A DNA stretch of 64,000 nt from Synechococcus sp. UW140 (GTDB lineage Bacteria > Cyanobacteriota > Cyanobacteriia > PCC-6307 > Cyanobiaceae). The translations under genes were made by a program, and so were the position numbers. Below the pieces are notes generated by a model, which saw only the letters and a program-made list of their open reading frames with translations, had not been told where the DNA came from and did no database searches. Shown piece after piece: positions 46,444 through 54,746 of the stretch. Every line of letters begins with the position of its first letter. Position 1 is the stretch's first letter. The stretch spans positions 1 to 64,000 of the forward strand of contig NZ_UCOB01000025.1 in the NCBI RefSeq assembly GCF_900474295.1, in the 5' to 3' direction.

Positions 46444-47763
46444 TTAGGCCGCTGCCTCGCCACGATGACTGGTCTTGGCCCACACCAACCGCTTCGGGAA
46501 CAGGGCCATCTTCAGCGTGACCCAGGGAATCACCACAAACCAATGACCCAGATAAGCAATCCCAAGCAGCAAGTTGAGCAACCCAGGCTGAGGAAGCTCA
46601 GGGCCCTCGCTCAGCCTGCGGCAACCACGCCAATACGCCAAACCCGACACGCTGAACGCAACGATTGAGAGAGGCCAGTACACCGGCATCGTGCGCAGGA
46701 TCAGGCTCGTGATCAGATCCGCAAACGACAGCAAGGGCAGCACGTACTGGAGCAAGAAGAAACAGGCCAGATCGAGCTTCTGACCAGCGCTCAGCGATCC
46801 AGAGGTGAGTTTCGGCCAGTAGTCAAAGAAACGCTGCAACCCACCTTCAGCCCAACGCTGACGCTGCTTCCACAGGGCCGGGAGCGATTCCACCGCCTCC
46901 TCCTGCACTGGCGGGTCCCAGAGCAGACCCACAGGGGCGCCGTCAGTTAGAAAGCGGAAGCTGAGATCGAGATCGTCAGTGACCGTGTCTTCGTTGAAGC
47001 CGCCACAGACCTGCAGTCGGCTGCGCTGAAGCAACTGGCCGTTACCGCGAAGCTCCATCACGCCGGCACCTCGGAGCCGACCCTGCTGCAACAGAGCGTC
47101 GAGAGCCATCTCCATCGCCTGCACCCTCGTGAGCCAACTCTCATGGGCGTTCGTGACCGCTTTGCGCAACTGCACGGCAGCCCAGCGGCCACGAATCGCA
47201 AAAGGCAGCAAGCGCTCCAACACATCGTTCTGGAGCTGCGCATCAGCATCGAGCACCAACATCCAATCGCCCTTGAGCTGCTGGAGCACGGTGTTGAGCG
47301 CGCCCGACTTGCCTCCACCTGCACCGCGCTTGCGGTGAATCACCTGCAACTGGGGATGCTGCTGCTTGAGGTCATCGAGCAAAGGGCCGGTGCGATCTTC
47401 ACTGCCGTCATCCACCACCCAGAGCGAAAGCCGCTCCTTGGGATAGCGCAAGGCCGTAAGACGCTCCACCAACCTGGTGACAACTGCTTCCTCATCCCGG
47501 GCAGCCACGACCACATCCACAGCGGGCAAATCCAGAGCATCATCCTCTCGATCTGGATCGGCACCGGGAGCACAGGGCTGATCGCGGCTGCGCAGCACGG
47601 TGCGAAGGCCGTAGCCCCCGAGCAGCAGTGCCAAGGTGACCGCTGGCGCCAGGCTGCGCAGAGGATCCAACCAGTGGGGTGCCGCCCCAGCCCAGCCGCA
47701 GGCCACAAGGAACAGGGCTGACTTGCCGCGTCGGTGATCACCAGTCACTGCCGCCACGGCCAT
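46444..47763 (-). CDS. Membrane glycosyltransferase family 2, possible monoglucosyldiacylglycerol synthase
   Basis: 439 aa. Two N-terminal helices (about 15-55), then a GT2 catalytic domain: VDVVVAARDEEAVVTRLVER, LWVVDDGSEDRTGPLLDDL, WMLVLDADAQLQNDVLERLL with the DxD motif, VTDDLDLSFRFLTDGAPVGL with the catalytic acid, and LWKQRQRWAEGGLQRFFDYW with QRxRW. Four or so helices follow (330-430). Size and layout match cyanobacterial processive-type GT2 enzymes, including MgdA, which makes glucosyldiacylglycerol, the precursor of galactolipids. MgdA is the suggestion; an exopolysaccharide transferase is the alternative. Downstream of the SpoIID-like gene by 39 bases, same strand. Confidence 0.82.
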   Translation of the reverse strand: MAVAAVTGDHRRGKSALFLVACGWAGAAPHWLDPLRSLAPAVTLALLLGGYGLRTVLRSRDQPCAPGADPDREDDALDLPAVDVVVAARDEEAVVTRLVERLTALRYPKERLSLWVVDDGSEDRTGPLLDDLKQQHPQLQVIHRKRGAGGGKSGALNTVLQQLKGDWMLVLDADAQLQNDVLERLLPFAIRGRWAAVQLRKAVTNAHESWLTRVQAMEMALDALLQQGRLRGAGVMELRGNGQLLQRSRLQVCGGFNEDTVTDDLDLSFRFLTDGAPVGLLWDPPVQEEAVESLPALWKQRQRWAEGGLQRFFDYWPKLTSGSLSAGQKLDLACFFLLQYVLPLLSFADLITSLILRTMPVYWPLSIVAFSVSGLAYWRGCRRLSEGPELPQPGLLNLLLGIAYLGHWFVVIPWVTLKMALFPKRLVWAKTSHRGEAAA

Positions 47764-47802
47764 CGCACTTCGCGGAATAGTCGGGACTCTAAGCGGCGCG
47801 CC

Positions 47803-49374
47803 CTATGGGGCTAGCGGTGCCAGGGTCGCTCCCGGGTAGTAGTGCTGAAGAATGCGCTGCACCGACCATCCCCGAGAGGCCAAATCAATGGCACCGGCCT
47901 GGGACAGTCCTGCCCCATGGCCAAAGCCGCCGCCGTTGAAGCGCCAAACCCCCTCCCCAGTGGTCTCGAGTGTGAACAGAGTGCTGGGCAGCCGCCGCAG
48001 CGTGCGGCGTATCGCATCAAGACGCAAATCCACAGGGAAACCGGGGCCCTCGCCCTCAATGCGCAGGGTCAGGACCCTGCCACTAGGGCCACGCTTCAGC
48101 ACTGCTACGCCCTGCACAACACCAGGGGACTGAGAGGCCAAGGCCCTTTCAAGCTGAGATGCCGTATAGGTCCGCGTCCAGCGGAATAACGGATGACCAG
48201 CCCCATAGGCACCGCGACCAGCCTGAACAAGACGGCGGATGGCATCCGCATCCTTCAACGGCAGCACAACGGCATCAAGCCAGCCCTGGTCACCATCAGC
48301 TTGAGCCTGCAGGTAGGGAGCAGGAGCCATCGCCCAGGCCTCAGGCGCCGAGGCCATCACACCACCATTGGAGGCGTGATAAACAGCACTGATCGGTTTG
48401 CCGTTCCACTGCAACACCTGACCAGTGGTGGCCTTAATGGCCTGTCGCACCGCTGAACCGGCATAGCGGGGATCGCTATAGACCTGGCACTGGGTGTCGC
48501 TGCAAAGGTGATAGCCGTCGATGCCAAAACGATGGCTATTGGCCAGCGCCCATGTGCGGGCCAGGACGGCCTGAGCCTGCAAAGCCGCCTCGGGCGAACC
48601 AGCCCCGATCTCATGGGGCACCACACCCTCGAGGTAACGCTCCAGTGGTACCTGCTCAAGCAGCGTCCAGCTGCCGTAGGCATCTGGCTGGAGCCGAAAT
48701 GGCCCCTGCATCACCCCACCCTTCCAGCTCAAACCATCGGGGGCCTCGAGCAACAAAGGTCCAGCAAGGGTCTTGGGGTCGCCATCGATGCCCTCAAGCA
48801 CCGGACGAACCACTGAAGTGATCGTGTTGCGCCAAGGGCGAGTCGCAACTCCCTCCAGCACAGAAGCAGTCTCTGGAGCCCAGACCTCCCACTCACCCGG
48901 ATGGGCGACCAACGCCTGAACGCCCTGCTGACGCCACCGCTGCGCCACCCGATCGGCCGACTCGAAACTGGCGTAAGGCCCCGCCACCAAACGGGACACC
49001 TTGACGGGTTCAGCAAGCGGCTCCAGCCGCCAACGAATCCGGAGGGTTGCTGCAGTCGCAAGTGGCTGGGAAGCCCCCGAAGCGCTGCCATCACGAAGCA
49101 CCAGAGGGGAAGGCCCAGCACTGCGAAGCGTCAATGTCGGAGCGGAATGATCACGCTTTGTGCCCCGTCCAAGGTGATCGTCAAGGGCAACCCAAAGTCG
49201 ATTCCCCGACGCCTGCGGCGGCGCTGGCACAGAACGATGCGTGGGGATCACAGGCTGAGCAGGTCCAGGAGAAACCGCCGCCTCCTGCGCCCGACAACCA
49301 CCGCTGATCACACTCAGCACCAGCACCGAAGGGGTGATGCCCCTCAGCGACAGGACGCGTCGGAAGCGGTTCAT
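47803..49374 (-). CDS. SpoIID/LytB-domain exported protein
   Basis: 523 aa from ATG 49374. The N-terminus is a signal peptide ([20 protein letters not shown]), with a cysteine soon after but not a canonical lipobox. Residues about 165-230 contain a SPOR-like segment ([20 protein letters not shown]). The SpoIID domain follows with [38 protein letters not shown] and [17 protein letters not shown], ending in [20 protein letters not shown]. In Bacillus SpoIID is a lytic transglycosylase on denuded glycan; in non-sporulating cyanobacteria it is presumed to be a cell-wall remodeling protein. Divergent from rpmI by 58 bases. Confidence 0.88.
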   Translation of the reverse strand: MNRFRRVLSLRGITPSVLVLSVISGGCRAQEAAVSPGPAQPVIPTHRSVPAPPQASGNRLWVALDDHLGRGTKRDHSAPTLTLRSAGPSPLVLRDGSASGASQPLATAATLRIRWRLEPLAEPVKVSRLVAGPYASFESADRVAQRWRQQGVQALVAHPGEWEVWAPETASVLEGVATRPWRNTITSVVRPVLEGIDGDPKTLAGPLLLEAPDGLSWKGGVMQGPFRLQPDAYGSWTLLEQVPLERYLEGVVPHEIGAGSPEAALQAQAVLARTWALANSHRFGIDGYHLCSDTQCQVYSDPRYAGSAVRQAIKATTGQVLQWNGKPISAVYHASNGGVMASAPEAWAMAPAPYLQAQADGDQGWLDAVVLPLKDADAIRRLVQAGRGAYGAGHPLFRWTRTYTASQLERALASQSPGVVQGVAVLKRGPSGRVLTLRIEGEGPGFPVDLRLDAIRRTLRRLPSTLFTLETTGEGVWRFNGGGFGHGAGLSQAGAIDLASRGWSVQRILQHYYPGATLAPLAP

Positions 49375-49432
49375 TGGCTGGGGGGAGGATGAGGGCGTAT
49401 TGTTGTCGTTTGTGCCACGCGCTGCCAGAGAC

Positions 49433-49630
49433 ATGCCCAAGCTGAAGACCCGCAAAGCAGCCGCCAAGCGGTTCAAGGCAACTGGTACTGGCAAATTCAT
49501 GCGTCGTCGTGCCTTCCACAATCATCTTCTGGATCACAAGAGCCCGAAGCTGAAGCGCCACCTGGGCACCAAGGCCGTTGTGGACCGTACCGATGAGGAA
49601 CGTGTGGCGCTGATGATGCCTTACGCCTGA
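49433..49630 (+). CDS. rpmI: Ribosomal protein bL35
   Basis: 65 aa, highly basic, full family length: [20 protein letters not shown] at the start and [20 protein letters not shown] in the middle. An upstream extension of the frame to 49334 is not part of the gene. It pairs with rplT 62 bases downstream; the gap carries GAGCTTGCGCTCGCTC-type inverted sequence that may be part of the L20 leader, though this is not certain. Confidence 0.96.
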   Translation: MPKLKTRKAAAKRFKATGTGKFMRRRAFHNHLLDHKSPKLKRHLGTKAVVDRTDEERVALMMPYA

Positions 49631-49692
49631 ACGAGCTTGCGCTCGCTCGTCGCGAAATCGACTGTTTTTCCCTTACTTGCACCCCCTGATCC

Positions 49693-50040
49693 ATGGCCCG
49701 CGTTAAAAGAGGCAACGTTGCCCGCAAGCGCCGTAACAAGATCCTGCGCCTTGCCCGTGGTTTCCGTGGCAGCAACGGCACCCTCTTCCGCACCGCCAAC
49801 CAGCGGGTGATGAAGGCGCTATGCAACGCCTACCGCGACCGTCGTCGTCGCAAGCGCGACTTCCGTCGCCTCTGGATTGCACGCATCAATGCGGCTGCAC
49901 GCCTCAACGGCATGAGCTATAGCCGTCTGATCGGTGGCCTGAAGAAGGCCGATGTGCGCCTGAACCGCAAGATGCTGGCCCAACTGGCCGTTGCTGATCC
50001 CGGCAGCTTCACCAATGTGGTGACAGCAGCAAAAAGCTGA
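49693..50040 (+). CDS. rplT: Ribosomal protein bL20
   Basis: 115 aa, basic, complete. Start [20 protein letters not shown] and the motif [20 protein letters not shown] are the bL20 signature, ending with [20 protein letters not shown]. bL20 binds 23S rRNA early in assembly. Followed by a TPR gene after 42 bases. Confidence 0.96.
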   Translation: MARVKRGNVARKRRNKILRLARGFRGSNGTLFRTANQRVMKALCNAYRDRRRRKRDFRRLWIARINAAARLNGMSYSRLIGGLKKADVRLNRKMLAQLAVADPGSFTNVVTAAKS

Positions 50041-50082
50041 ATCAAACGCCGAACCATTAACTGAGAGGAGGAGTTGCTCGTG

Positions 50083-50652
50083 ATGGATGGACTCCTCCCA
50101 CAGACCTATTTGCTTGGTCTGATTGTCTTGCTGGCAATCGTTGCCGTTGTCGTCGGTCGACAACTGCTTCGAACCCGCAAGGATGAGCTCAGCCTGATCC
50201 AGTTTGAGCAAGAAGGTGCTGCAACGTCGAAAGATGCTGGCCGGCTCTATGAGCTCGCCTCTGTGCAACTACGCAAGCGGCTCTACCCACAGGCCACGGC
50301 CAACCTGCGCCAAGCCCTGAAGAGCCTTTCAGGGGAGCCTGATGAAGCCAAGGCGCTGATCGAGAACGCCCTTGGCTTCGCTTTGGCAGCACAGAAAGAC
50401 TTCGACGGTGCGGTGAAGCATTACAGATCTGCCCTCAATGCCAAGGCTGACTACCCCGTTGCCCTCAACAACCTCGCCTTTGCCCATGAGCGCCTGCTCG
50501 AACCGGAAAAGTCGGCCGATCTTTATCGCAAAGTGTTGGAGTTTGAACCCGCCAACACCACAGCAACCAAACGGCTGAAACGCATTGAACGGCAGCTGCG
50601 TGCAGGCAAAGCCTCCAGCTCACCAGAGGCCGCGAATCGGAAGGGCTTCTGA
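50083..50652 (+). CDS. TPR protein, Ycf37-like (photosystem I assembly/stability)
   Basis: 189 aa. One N-terminal transmembrane helix (LLGLIVLLAIVAVVVGRQLL) anchors a soluble part with about three TPR units: LYELASVQLRKRLYPQATAN, NALGFALAAQKDFDGAVKHY and ALNNLAFAHERLLEPEKSAD. This size and layout match cyanobacterial Ycf37, which helps photosystem I assembly or stability. The ribosome binding site AGGAGGAG at 50066-50073 fits ATG 50083 (or GTG 50080) and rules out the in-frame TTG at 50074. Its last 33 bases overlap the convergent gene that follows. Confidence 0.82.
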   Translation: MDGLLPQTYLLGLIVLLAIVAVVVGRQLLRTRKDELSLIQFEQEGAATSKDAGRLYELASVQLRKRLYPQATANLRQALKSLSGEPDEAKALIENALGFALAAQKDFDGAVKHYRSALNAKADYPVALNNLAFAHERLLEPEKSADLYRKVLEFEPANTTATKRLKRIERQLRAGKASSSPEAANRKGF

Positions 50653-51138
50653 CACGCAACCAGAAGTCAGCGTCAAACGTCCACCAGGATTGGTAAGCCG
50701 AGGCGCTTCCCAACCGGAAAGGTCAAACCCCTGAAGACCCAGAAACTCGCCGCCACTCTCCAACCCGTCGGTGAGGCTGTCTGCAAGGGGAATCAGATCA
50801 AGCTGATCTGACTTGGCATTGAGATTGCCTTGAACTGGGGTTTTGATCGTTCCAATCGTCATCTCTCCGCGCAGCGCCACCATTTGGCCATAGGCCTGCA
50901 CGCTGGAAAGATTGAGCAGCACCTCCTGATCCATGCCGTTAGGGAAGCTCTTGTAATGCCCGCACCATTGACGCGGCATCGTCACGGCCAAGTCGGAAGC
51001 ACGAGCCACCGGATCAAAGCTTTCAACATTGCCCTCGAGCATCACAGGCATCGCCAGCCTTGAGCTATCAAAAGGCAGCTGGCTTTCAAAAGGCACAGCA
51101 CTTTCAACAGGCAGATCCACGACGGGTGGAACAGGCAT
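50620..51138 (-). CDS. Conserved-looking hypothetical protein
   Basis: 172 aa, not recognised. Pro/Ser-rich N-terminus ([20 protein letters not shown]), then a region with beta-strand character: [60 protein letters not shown] and [20 protein letters not shown]. No signal peptide or membrane segment is clear. The 3' end overlaps the convergent TPR gene by 33 bases. It is divergent from thiG, whose ATG is 92 bases away. Confidence 0.6.
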   Translation of the reverse strand: MPVPPVVDLPVESAVPFESQLPFDSSRLAMPVMLEGNVESFDPVARASDLAVTMPRQWCGHYKSFPNGMDQEVLLNLSSVQAYGQMVALRGEMTIGTIKTPVQGNLNAKSDQLDLIPLADSLTDGLESGGEFLGLQGFDLSGWEAPRLTNPGGRLTLTSGCVSEALPIRGLW

Positions 51139-51230
51139 GGCTGAAACAGGATGATGGGCTCAAGTTAGGGCCATTCCTACGGGCCTGTTCAATCCCCACC
51201 CGGTTCTCACACCCTTTTCTGCTCTTCGGC

Positions 51231-52067
51231 ATGTCCACGGTTTCGCCCTCTCCCCTCTCCAGCTGCACCAACGCTTCGGATCCGCTGCTGATCGCAGGGC
51301 GACAGTTCAACAGTCGCTTGTTCACTGGAACGGGCAAATACCCGAATCTGGCCACAATGCAGCAAAGCCTGAAACGATCGGGTTGCGAGATCGTCACCGT
51401 GGCCGTGCGACGGGTCCAGACGGTGGCAGCAGGGCATGAAGGCCTGATGGAAGCAATCGACTGGTCAAGGATCTGGATGCTCCCCAACACGGCTGGGTGT
51501 GCCACCGCCGATGAAGCAGTGCGCGTGGCAAGGCTGGGACGCGAACTCGCCAAACTTGCAGGCCAAGACGACAACACCTTCGTCAAGTTGGAGGTGATCC
51601 CCGATAGCCGCCATCTCCTCCCCGATCCGATCGGCACGCTCGAAGCAGCAAAACAACTCGTGAAGGAGGGGTTCACCGTTCTCCCGTACATCAATGCCGA
51701 CCCTTTATTGGCCAAACACCTGGAGGATGTGGGCTGCGCCACGGTGATGCCTCTGGGCTCGCCGATCGGCTCCGGTCAGGGTCTACGCAACCTGGCCAAC
51801 ATCGCTCTAATCATTGAGAACGCCAGCGTTCCCGTTGTGGTGGATGCCGGTATCGGCGTTCCGAGTGAAGCCGCCCAAGCACTAGAGATGGGGGCCGCAG
51901 CGGTCCTGGTCAACAGTGCCATTGCCATGGCGGGCGACCCCCCAGCCATGGCTGAAGCCATGGGCTTAGCCGTTCAGGCGGGCAGACAAGCCCATCTAGC
52001 AGGCCGGTTACCACTGCGCCAGGACGCTTCCCCTAGTTCGCCAACTACCGGAACGGTGAAAAGCTAG
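51231..52067 (+). CDS. thiG: Thiazole synthase
   Basis: Forms the thiazole ring of thiamin from dehydroglycine, deoxyxylulose phosphate and ThiS thiocarboxylate. 278 aa. Motifs are [73 protein letters not shown] with the Schiff-base lysine, [17 protein letters not shown], and [20 protein letters not shown]. The frame is open to 51060, but ATG 51231 matches the family start. No TPP riboswitch was recognised upstream. Confidence 0.96.
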   Translation: MSTVSPSPLSSCTNASDPLLIAGRQFNSRLFTGTGKYPNLATMQQSLKRSGCEIVTVAVRRVQTVAAGHEGLMEAIDWSRIWMLPNTAGCATADEAVRVARLGRELAKLAGQDDNTFVKLEVIPDSRHLLPDPIGTLEAAKQLVKEGFTVLPYINADPLLAKHLEDVGCATVMPLGSPIGSGQGLRNLANIALIIENASVPVVVDAGIGVPSEAAQALEMGAAAVLVNSAIAMAGDPPAMAEAMGLAVQAGRQAHLAGRLPLRQDASPSSPTTGTVKS

Positions 52068-52134
52068 TCATGACAGACCATGGCGCAATCGGCCCAAAGC
52101 AGCCAGAAGCCCATAAGGTCTCCCCTTCGGAAAC

Positions 52135-52311
52135 ATGGAATCCATGCAAGTCACAGAAGAGGATGGAGGACGGCTGAATGCCTTCGCCAAAGAACCACGC
52201 ATGGAAGTGATTGACGTGAAATCCAGCCGCAGCAGCAGCTCTCAGCTGTTGATCGTGGTTGGCGGGGTGCTTGTGGTCGCCCTAGTGGCCGTGACTGTCG
52301 TGATCAGCTGA
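52135..52311 (+). CDS. psb34: Photosystem II assembly protein Psb34 (Ssl1498-like small protein)
   Basis: 58 aa, easily missed. It begins MESMQVTEEDGGRLNAFAKE, matching the TEEGGRLNNFAIEPK-type start of Ssl1498/Psb34, followed by a Ser-rich stretch and one transmembrane helix (LLIVVGGVLVVALVAVTVVI). Psb34 is a one-helix protein, related in style to high-light-inducible proteins, that binds a PSII assembly intermediate near CP47. An in-frame ATG at 52144 is a second possible start. It stands 67 bases after thiG and 58 before sqdB, in the same direction. Confidence 0.82.
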   Translation: MESMQVTEEDGGRLNAFAKEPRMEVIDVKSSRSSSSQLLIVVGGVLVVALVAVTVVIS

Positions 52312-52369
52312 AAACCCTGTAGTAGCTTGCCCGGGATTAGCGCTCAGCACGCTTCGGCAGGAGTTTGAG

Positions 52370-53566
52370 GTGAAGGTTCTCGTTCTCGGTGGCGACGGCT
52401 TCTGCGGCTGGCCCTGTGCAGTGAATCTTGCGGACCAGGGTCACGACGTGCTGATCGTCGATAACCTCAGTCGCCGCAAGATCGATATCGATCTCGAGGT
52501 TGAATCGCTCACCCCGATCACCAGCATCGGCGAGCGTCTGAAAGCGTGGGAGGAAATCGGCGGCAAGCCCATGCGCTTCCTGCACATGGATATCGCCCAC
52601 GAATACCAACTGTTGCTTGATCTCCTGATCGAAGAGAAACCCAATGCCGTGGTGCATTTCGCCGAGCAACGGGCTGCTCCCTATTCGATGAAGAGCAGCG
52701 CCACCAAGCGCTATACGGTCGACAACAACGTCAACGGCACCCACAACCTGCTGGCCGCCATCGTCGAAAGCGGACAAGACATCCATGTGGTTCATTTGGG
52801 CACCATGGGCGTTTACGGCTACGGCTCACACCGCGGCGCCACCATTCCTGAGGGCTACCTCAAAGTGGAGGTTCCCCAGCCCGACGGCAGCCGCTTCGAG
52901 GAAGAGATCCTCCACCCCGCCAGCCCTGGCAGCGTCTATCACATGACCAAGACGCTCGATCAATTGCTCTTCCTCTATTACAACAAGAACGACAACGTCC
53001 GCATCACCGACCTGCACCAGGGCATCGTCTGGGGCACCAACACCGATGCCACCGACCGCGATCCGCGTCTCACCAACCGCTTTGATTACGACGGCGACTA
53101 CGGCACCGTTCTCAACCGCTTCCTGATGCAAGCGGCCATCGGCTATCCGCTCACCGTGCATGGCACCGGCGGCCAGACCCGGGCTTTCATTCACATCCGC
53201 GACTCGGTGAAGTGCGTGCAGCTCGCTCTCGAGAACCCACCCAACAAAAGCGAGCGGGTGAAGATCTTCAACCAGATGACCGAAAGCCATCAAGTGGGCG
53301 AACTGGCCAAAAAGGTGGCCGCACTTACCGGAGCCCAAGTCAACAACTTGCCCAACCCTCGTAACGAGGCTGTGGAAAACGATCTGATCGTGGACAACCG
53401 TTGCTTCCTGGAGCTCGGCCTCAATCCCACGACCCTTGATGATGGTCTGCTGAAGGAAGTGGTGGAAATCGCCACGCGCTACGCCGACCGTTGCGATCGC
53501 AACCGCATTCTCTGCACCTCCGCCTGGACCAAGACCCAGGCTGAAGCAATCGGCACTGCACCTTGA
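52370..53566 (+). CDS. sqdB: UDP-sulfoquinovose synthase
   Basis: Makes UDP-sulfoquinovose from UDP-glucose and sulfite for sulfolipid. 398 aa, GTG start. Short-chain dehydrogenase fold: VLVLGGDGFCGWPCAVNLAD binds NAD, VVHFAEQRAAPYSMKSSATK and HLGTMGVYGYGSHRGATIPE form the active site, and SVYHMTKTLDQLLF holds the Tyr-x-x-x-Lys pair near residue 190. Sulfolipid replaces phospholipid in phosphate-poor ocean water. Directly upstream of sqdX (25 bases). Confidence 0.97.
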   Translation: MKVLVLGGDGFCGWPCAVNLADQGHDVLIVDNLSRRKIDIDLEVESLTPITSIGERLKAWEEIGGKPMRFLHMDIAHEYQLLLDLLIEEKPNAVVHFAEQRAAPYSMKSSATKRYTVDNNVNGTHNLLAAIVESGQDIHVVHLGTMGVYGYGSHRGATIPEGYLKVEVPQPDGSRFEEEILHPASPGSVYHMTKTLDQLLFLYYNKNDNVRITDLHQGIVWGTNTDATDRDPRLTNRFDYDGDYGTVLNRFLMQAAIGYPLTVHGTGGQTRAFIHIRDSVKCVQLALENPPNKSERVKIFNQMTESHQVGELAKKVAALTGAQVNNLPNPRNEAVENDLIVDNRCFLELGLNPTTLDDGLLKEVVEIATRYADRCDRNRILCTSAWTKTQAEAIGTAP

Positions 53567-53591
53567 TCCGCATCCCCCCACCGCCGACCCA

Positions 53592-54737
53592 GTGAAAGTC
53601 GCTTTTTTCACCGAAACCTTCCTTCCGAAGGTTGACGGCATCGTCACCAGGCTGACCAAAACGGTGAGGCACCTGGTGGAAGCGGGTGATGAGGTGGTTG
53701 TGTTCTGTCCGGAGGGATGTCCGAGCAACTACATGGGCGCCCAGCTGATTGGCGTGCCCGCCATGCCGCTACCTCTGTATCCAGAACTGAAGCTTGCCCT
53801 ACCCAGACCAGCAGTCTCCGAAGCGATCGACAGCTTCCAGCCAGACCTGATCCATGTCGTCAACCCCGCCGTGCTTGGGCTTGGCGGCATCTGGCTGGCC
53901 AAAACTAAGGGCATTCCTCTGGTAGCGAGCTACCACACCCATCTGCCCAAATATCTCGAGCACTACGGCATGGGCATGCTGGAACCGCTGCTATGGGAAC
54001 TGCTCAAGGCGGCCCATAACCAGGCCGTACTCAACCTCTGCACCTCCACCGCAATGGTGCAGGAGCTGAGCGAGAAGGGAATCCAGCACACCGATCTCTG
54101 GCAGCGAGGGGTGGATACAGACATGTTCCGTCCGGAACTGCGCAGCGACGCGATGCGAGAGCGACTGCATGGCTGCCATGACGACCGTGGTGCACTGCTG
54201 CTCTATGTGGGCCGTCTCTCAGCCGAGAAGCAAATTGAAAGGATCCGACCCGTGCTCGAGGCCATGCCCGATGCACGGTTAGCGCTGGTTGGCGACGGAC
54301 CCCATCGGCAGCAGCTGGAGAAACACTTCGAAGGCACCGCAACCACCTTCGTGGGCTATCTGGCGGGTGACGAACTGGCCAGTGCCTACGCAAGCGGTGA
54401 TGCCTTTCTGTTCCCTTCCAGCACAGAAACCCTCGGCCTCGTGCTTCTAGAAGCGATGGCCGCCGGCTGCCCCGTTGTCGGGGCCAATCGCGGCGGCATT
54501 CCCGACATCATCAGCGATGGCATCAACGGCTGCTTGTACGAACCTGATGGAGCCGATGGTGGTGCCAAAAGCCTGATCGAAGCCACCAGCAAGCTGCTTG
54601 GCAACGACATCGAGCGCCAGAGTCTTCGCTCTGCAGCCCGCCAGGAAGCCGAACGCTGGGGCTGGGCTTCTGCCACCGAACAACTGAGGGGCTACTACCG
54701 CCATGTGCTTCAGAAACAGTTGAGCGCTGTTGCCTGA
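53592..54737 (+). CDS. sqdX: Sulfolipid synthase (UDP-sulfoquinovose:diacylglycerol sulfoquinovosyltransferase)
   Basis: Transfers sulfoquinovose to diacylglycerol. 381 aa GT4-family enzyme, GTG start. The N-terminal fold has VAFFTETFLPKVDGIVTRLT; the donor-binding half has LLYVGRLSAEKQIERIRPVL, LVGDGPHRQQLEKHF, FLFPSSTETLGLVLLEAMAA with the E-x7-E motif, and PVVGANRGGIPDIISDGING. Context right after sqdB makes the assignment firm. Convergent with the PBP2 gene 9 bases away. Confidence 0.96.
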   Translation: MKVAFFTETFLPKVDGIVTRLTKTVRHLVEAGDEVVVFCPEGCPSNYMGAQLIGVPAMPLPLYPELKLALPRPAVSEAIDSFQPDLIHVVNPAVLGLGGIWLAKTKGIPLVASYHTHLPKYLEHYGMGMLEPLLWELLKAAHNQAVLNLCTSTAMVQELSEKGIQHTDLWQRGVDTDMFRPELRSDAMRERLHGCHDDRGALLLYVGRLSAEKQIERIRPVLEAMPDARLALVGDGPHRQQLEKHFEGTATTFVGYLAGDELASAYASGDAFLFPSSTETLGLVLLEAMAAGCPVVGANRGGIPDIISDGINGCLYEPDGADGGAKSLIEATSKLLGNDIERQSLRSAARQEAERWGWASATEQLRGYYRHVLQKQLSAVA

Positions 54738-54746
54738 GCCTGGCGC

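Noticed and set aside
51139-51230. TPP riboswitch upstream of thiG
   Set aside because: The 92 bases before the ATG show no recognisable THI-box sequence.
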